A stretch of 64,000 nucleotides of DNA from Sepioteuthis lessoniana. Its lineage: Eukaryota; Mollusca; Cephalopoda; Myopsida; Loliginidae. The notes under the pieces are model-generated. The model saw only the letters and a program-made list of their open reading frames with translations. It was not told where the DNA came from and searched no databases. This document shows, piece after piece, positions 63,945 to 64,000 of the stretch. The DNA lies in assembly GCA_963585895.1 (NCBI GenBank), contig OY757947.1, forward strand, positions 39,580,726 to 39,644,725. Reading direction: 5' to 3'. A program made the position numbers and the translations under genes. Positions within the stretch are counted from its first letter, which is position 1; every line of letters starts with the position of its first letter.

Positions 63945-64000
63945 TGATAAGCCATTATTTAATGCCATGGGTTATTATGGGTTATTCAAAGCCAAAGCTA
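63945..64000 (-). repeat. D/SINE-B tail fragment
   Basis: Degenerate tail (GGGTTGATAAGCCATTATTT, TTATTCAAAGCCAAAGC), cut by the window end. Confidence 0.55.

Overview
The window looks like a repeat-dense intergenic or intronic stretch of an AT-rich invertebrate metazoan genome. I found no intact host protein-coding gene. Almost every recognisable block is a transposable element or a simple repeat. The evidence for a eukaryote is: tRNA-headed SINEs with internal A and B boxes, RTE-like LINE fragments, Tc1, mariner and hAT DNA transposons, solo LTRs with 4-bp target duplications, and long (GA)n, (TA)n and (CA)n arrays. The mix of several related tRNA-SINEs sharing one central domain with an RTE-like LINE would fit a mollusc (possibly a cephalopod) or another lophotrochozoan. 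That is a weak inference and can be tested only by database search.

Layout. 0-5 kb: an RTE-like LINE 3' end inserted in a D element, SINE-A and SINE-B copies, a foldback palindrome and a (GA)n block. 5-15 kb: D elements in tail-to-tail pairs, a second LINE fragment and two members of the G repeat. 15-19.3 kb: a SINE-A with a clean 16-bp target duplication, an inverted pair of a tRNA-headed element whose body folds as a hammerhead-like ribozyme, a 5S rRNA remnant beside a five-unit 89-bp array, and a second foldback hairpin. 21.0-27.07 kb: an apparently exact 3,025-bp tandem duplication, each half carrying a solo LTR inside a SINE-C. 27-35.5 kb: D elements with nested SINEs, a purine array, a C-terminal LINE fragment of another family, a LINE 3' end and a hAT remnant. 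36.4-38.0 kb: an almost intact Tc1-like transposon. 39.08-40.21 kb: a 54-bp satellite. 41.8-46.3 kb: a decayed hAT element invaded by an LTR-like element (itself holding a SINE-C) and by a G repeat. 48.37-49.33 kb: a tandem array whose minus strand encodes repeated hammerhead ribozymes. 49.4-58.9 kb: an inverted pair of SINE-F, a Tc1-like fossil split by a solo LTR, two mariner-type elements, a large LINE copy with nested insertions and several SINE-B copies. 59.1-60.0 kb: a 0.9-kb (GA)n block. 60.3-60.85 kb: a single-copy island with promoter-like motifs. 61.4-64 kb: a long D element, a short mariner derivative, and SINE-C and SINE-A copies.

The most interesting signal is the array at 48.37-49.07 kb. 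Read on the minus strand, each of six 103-117 bp units contains a complete type-I hammerhead layout. Four units have every conserved core nucleotide and a GUC cleavage triplet, with linkers made only of (AT)n(GT)n. A transcript of this array should cut itself into monomers of about 110 nt. A decayed sister copy lies 275 bp downstream on the + strand, and related hammerhead-like folds occur near 15.9, 16.2, 17.7 and 36.2 kb. Together they suggest a retrozyme-like family that is both dispersed and tandem.
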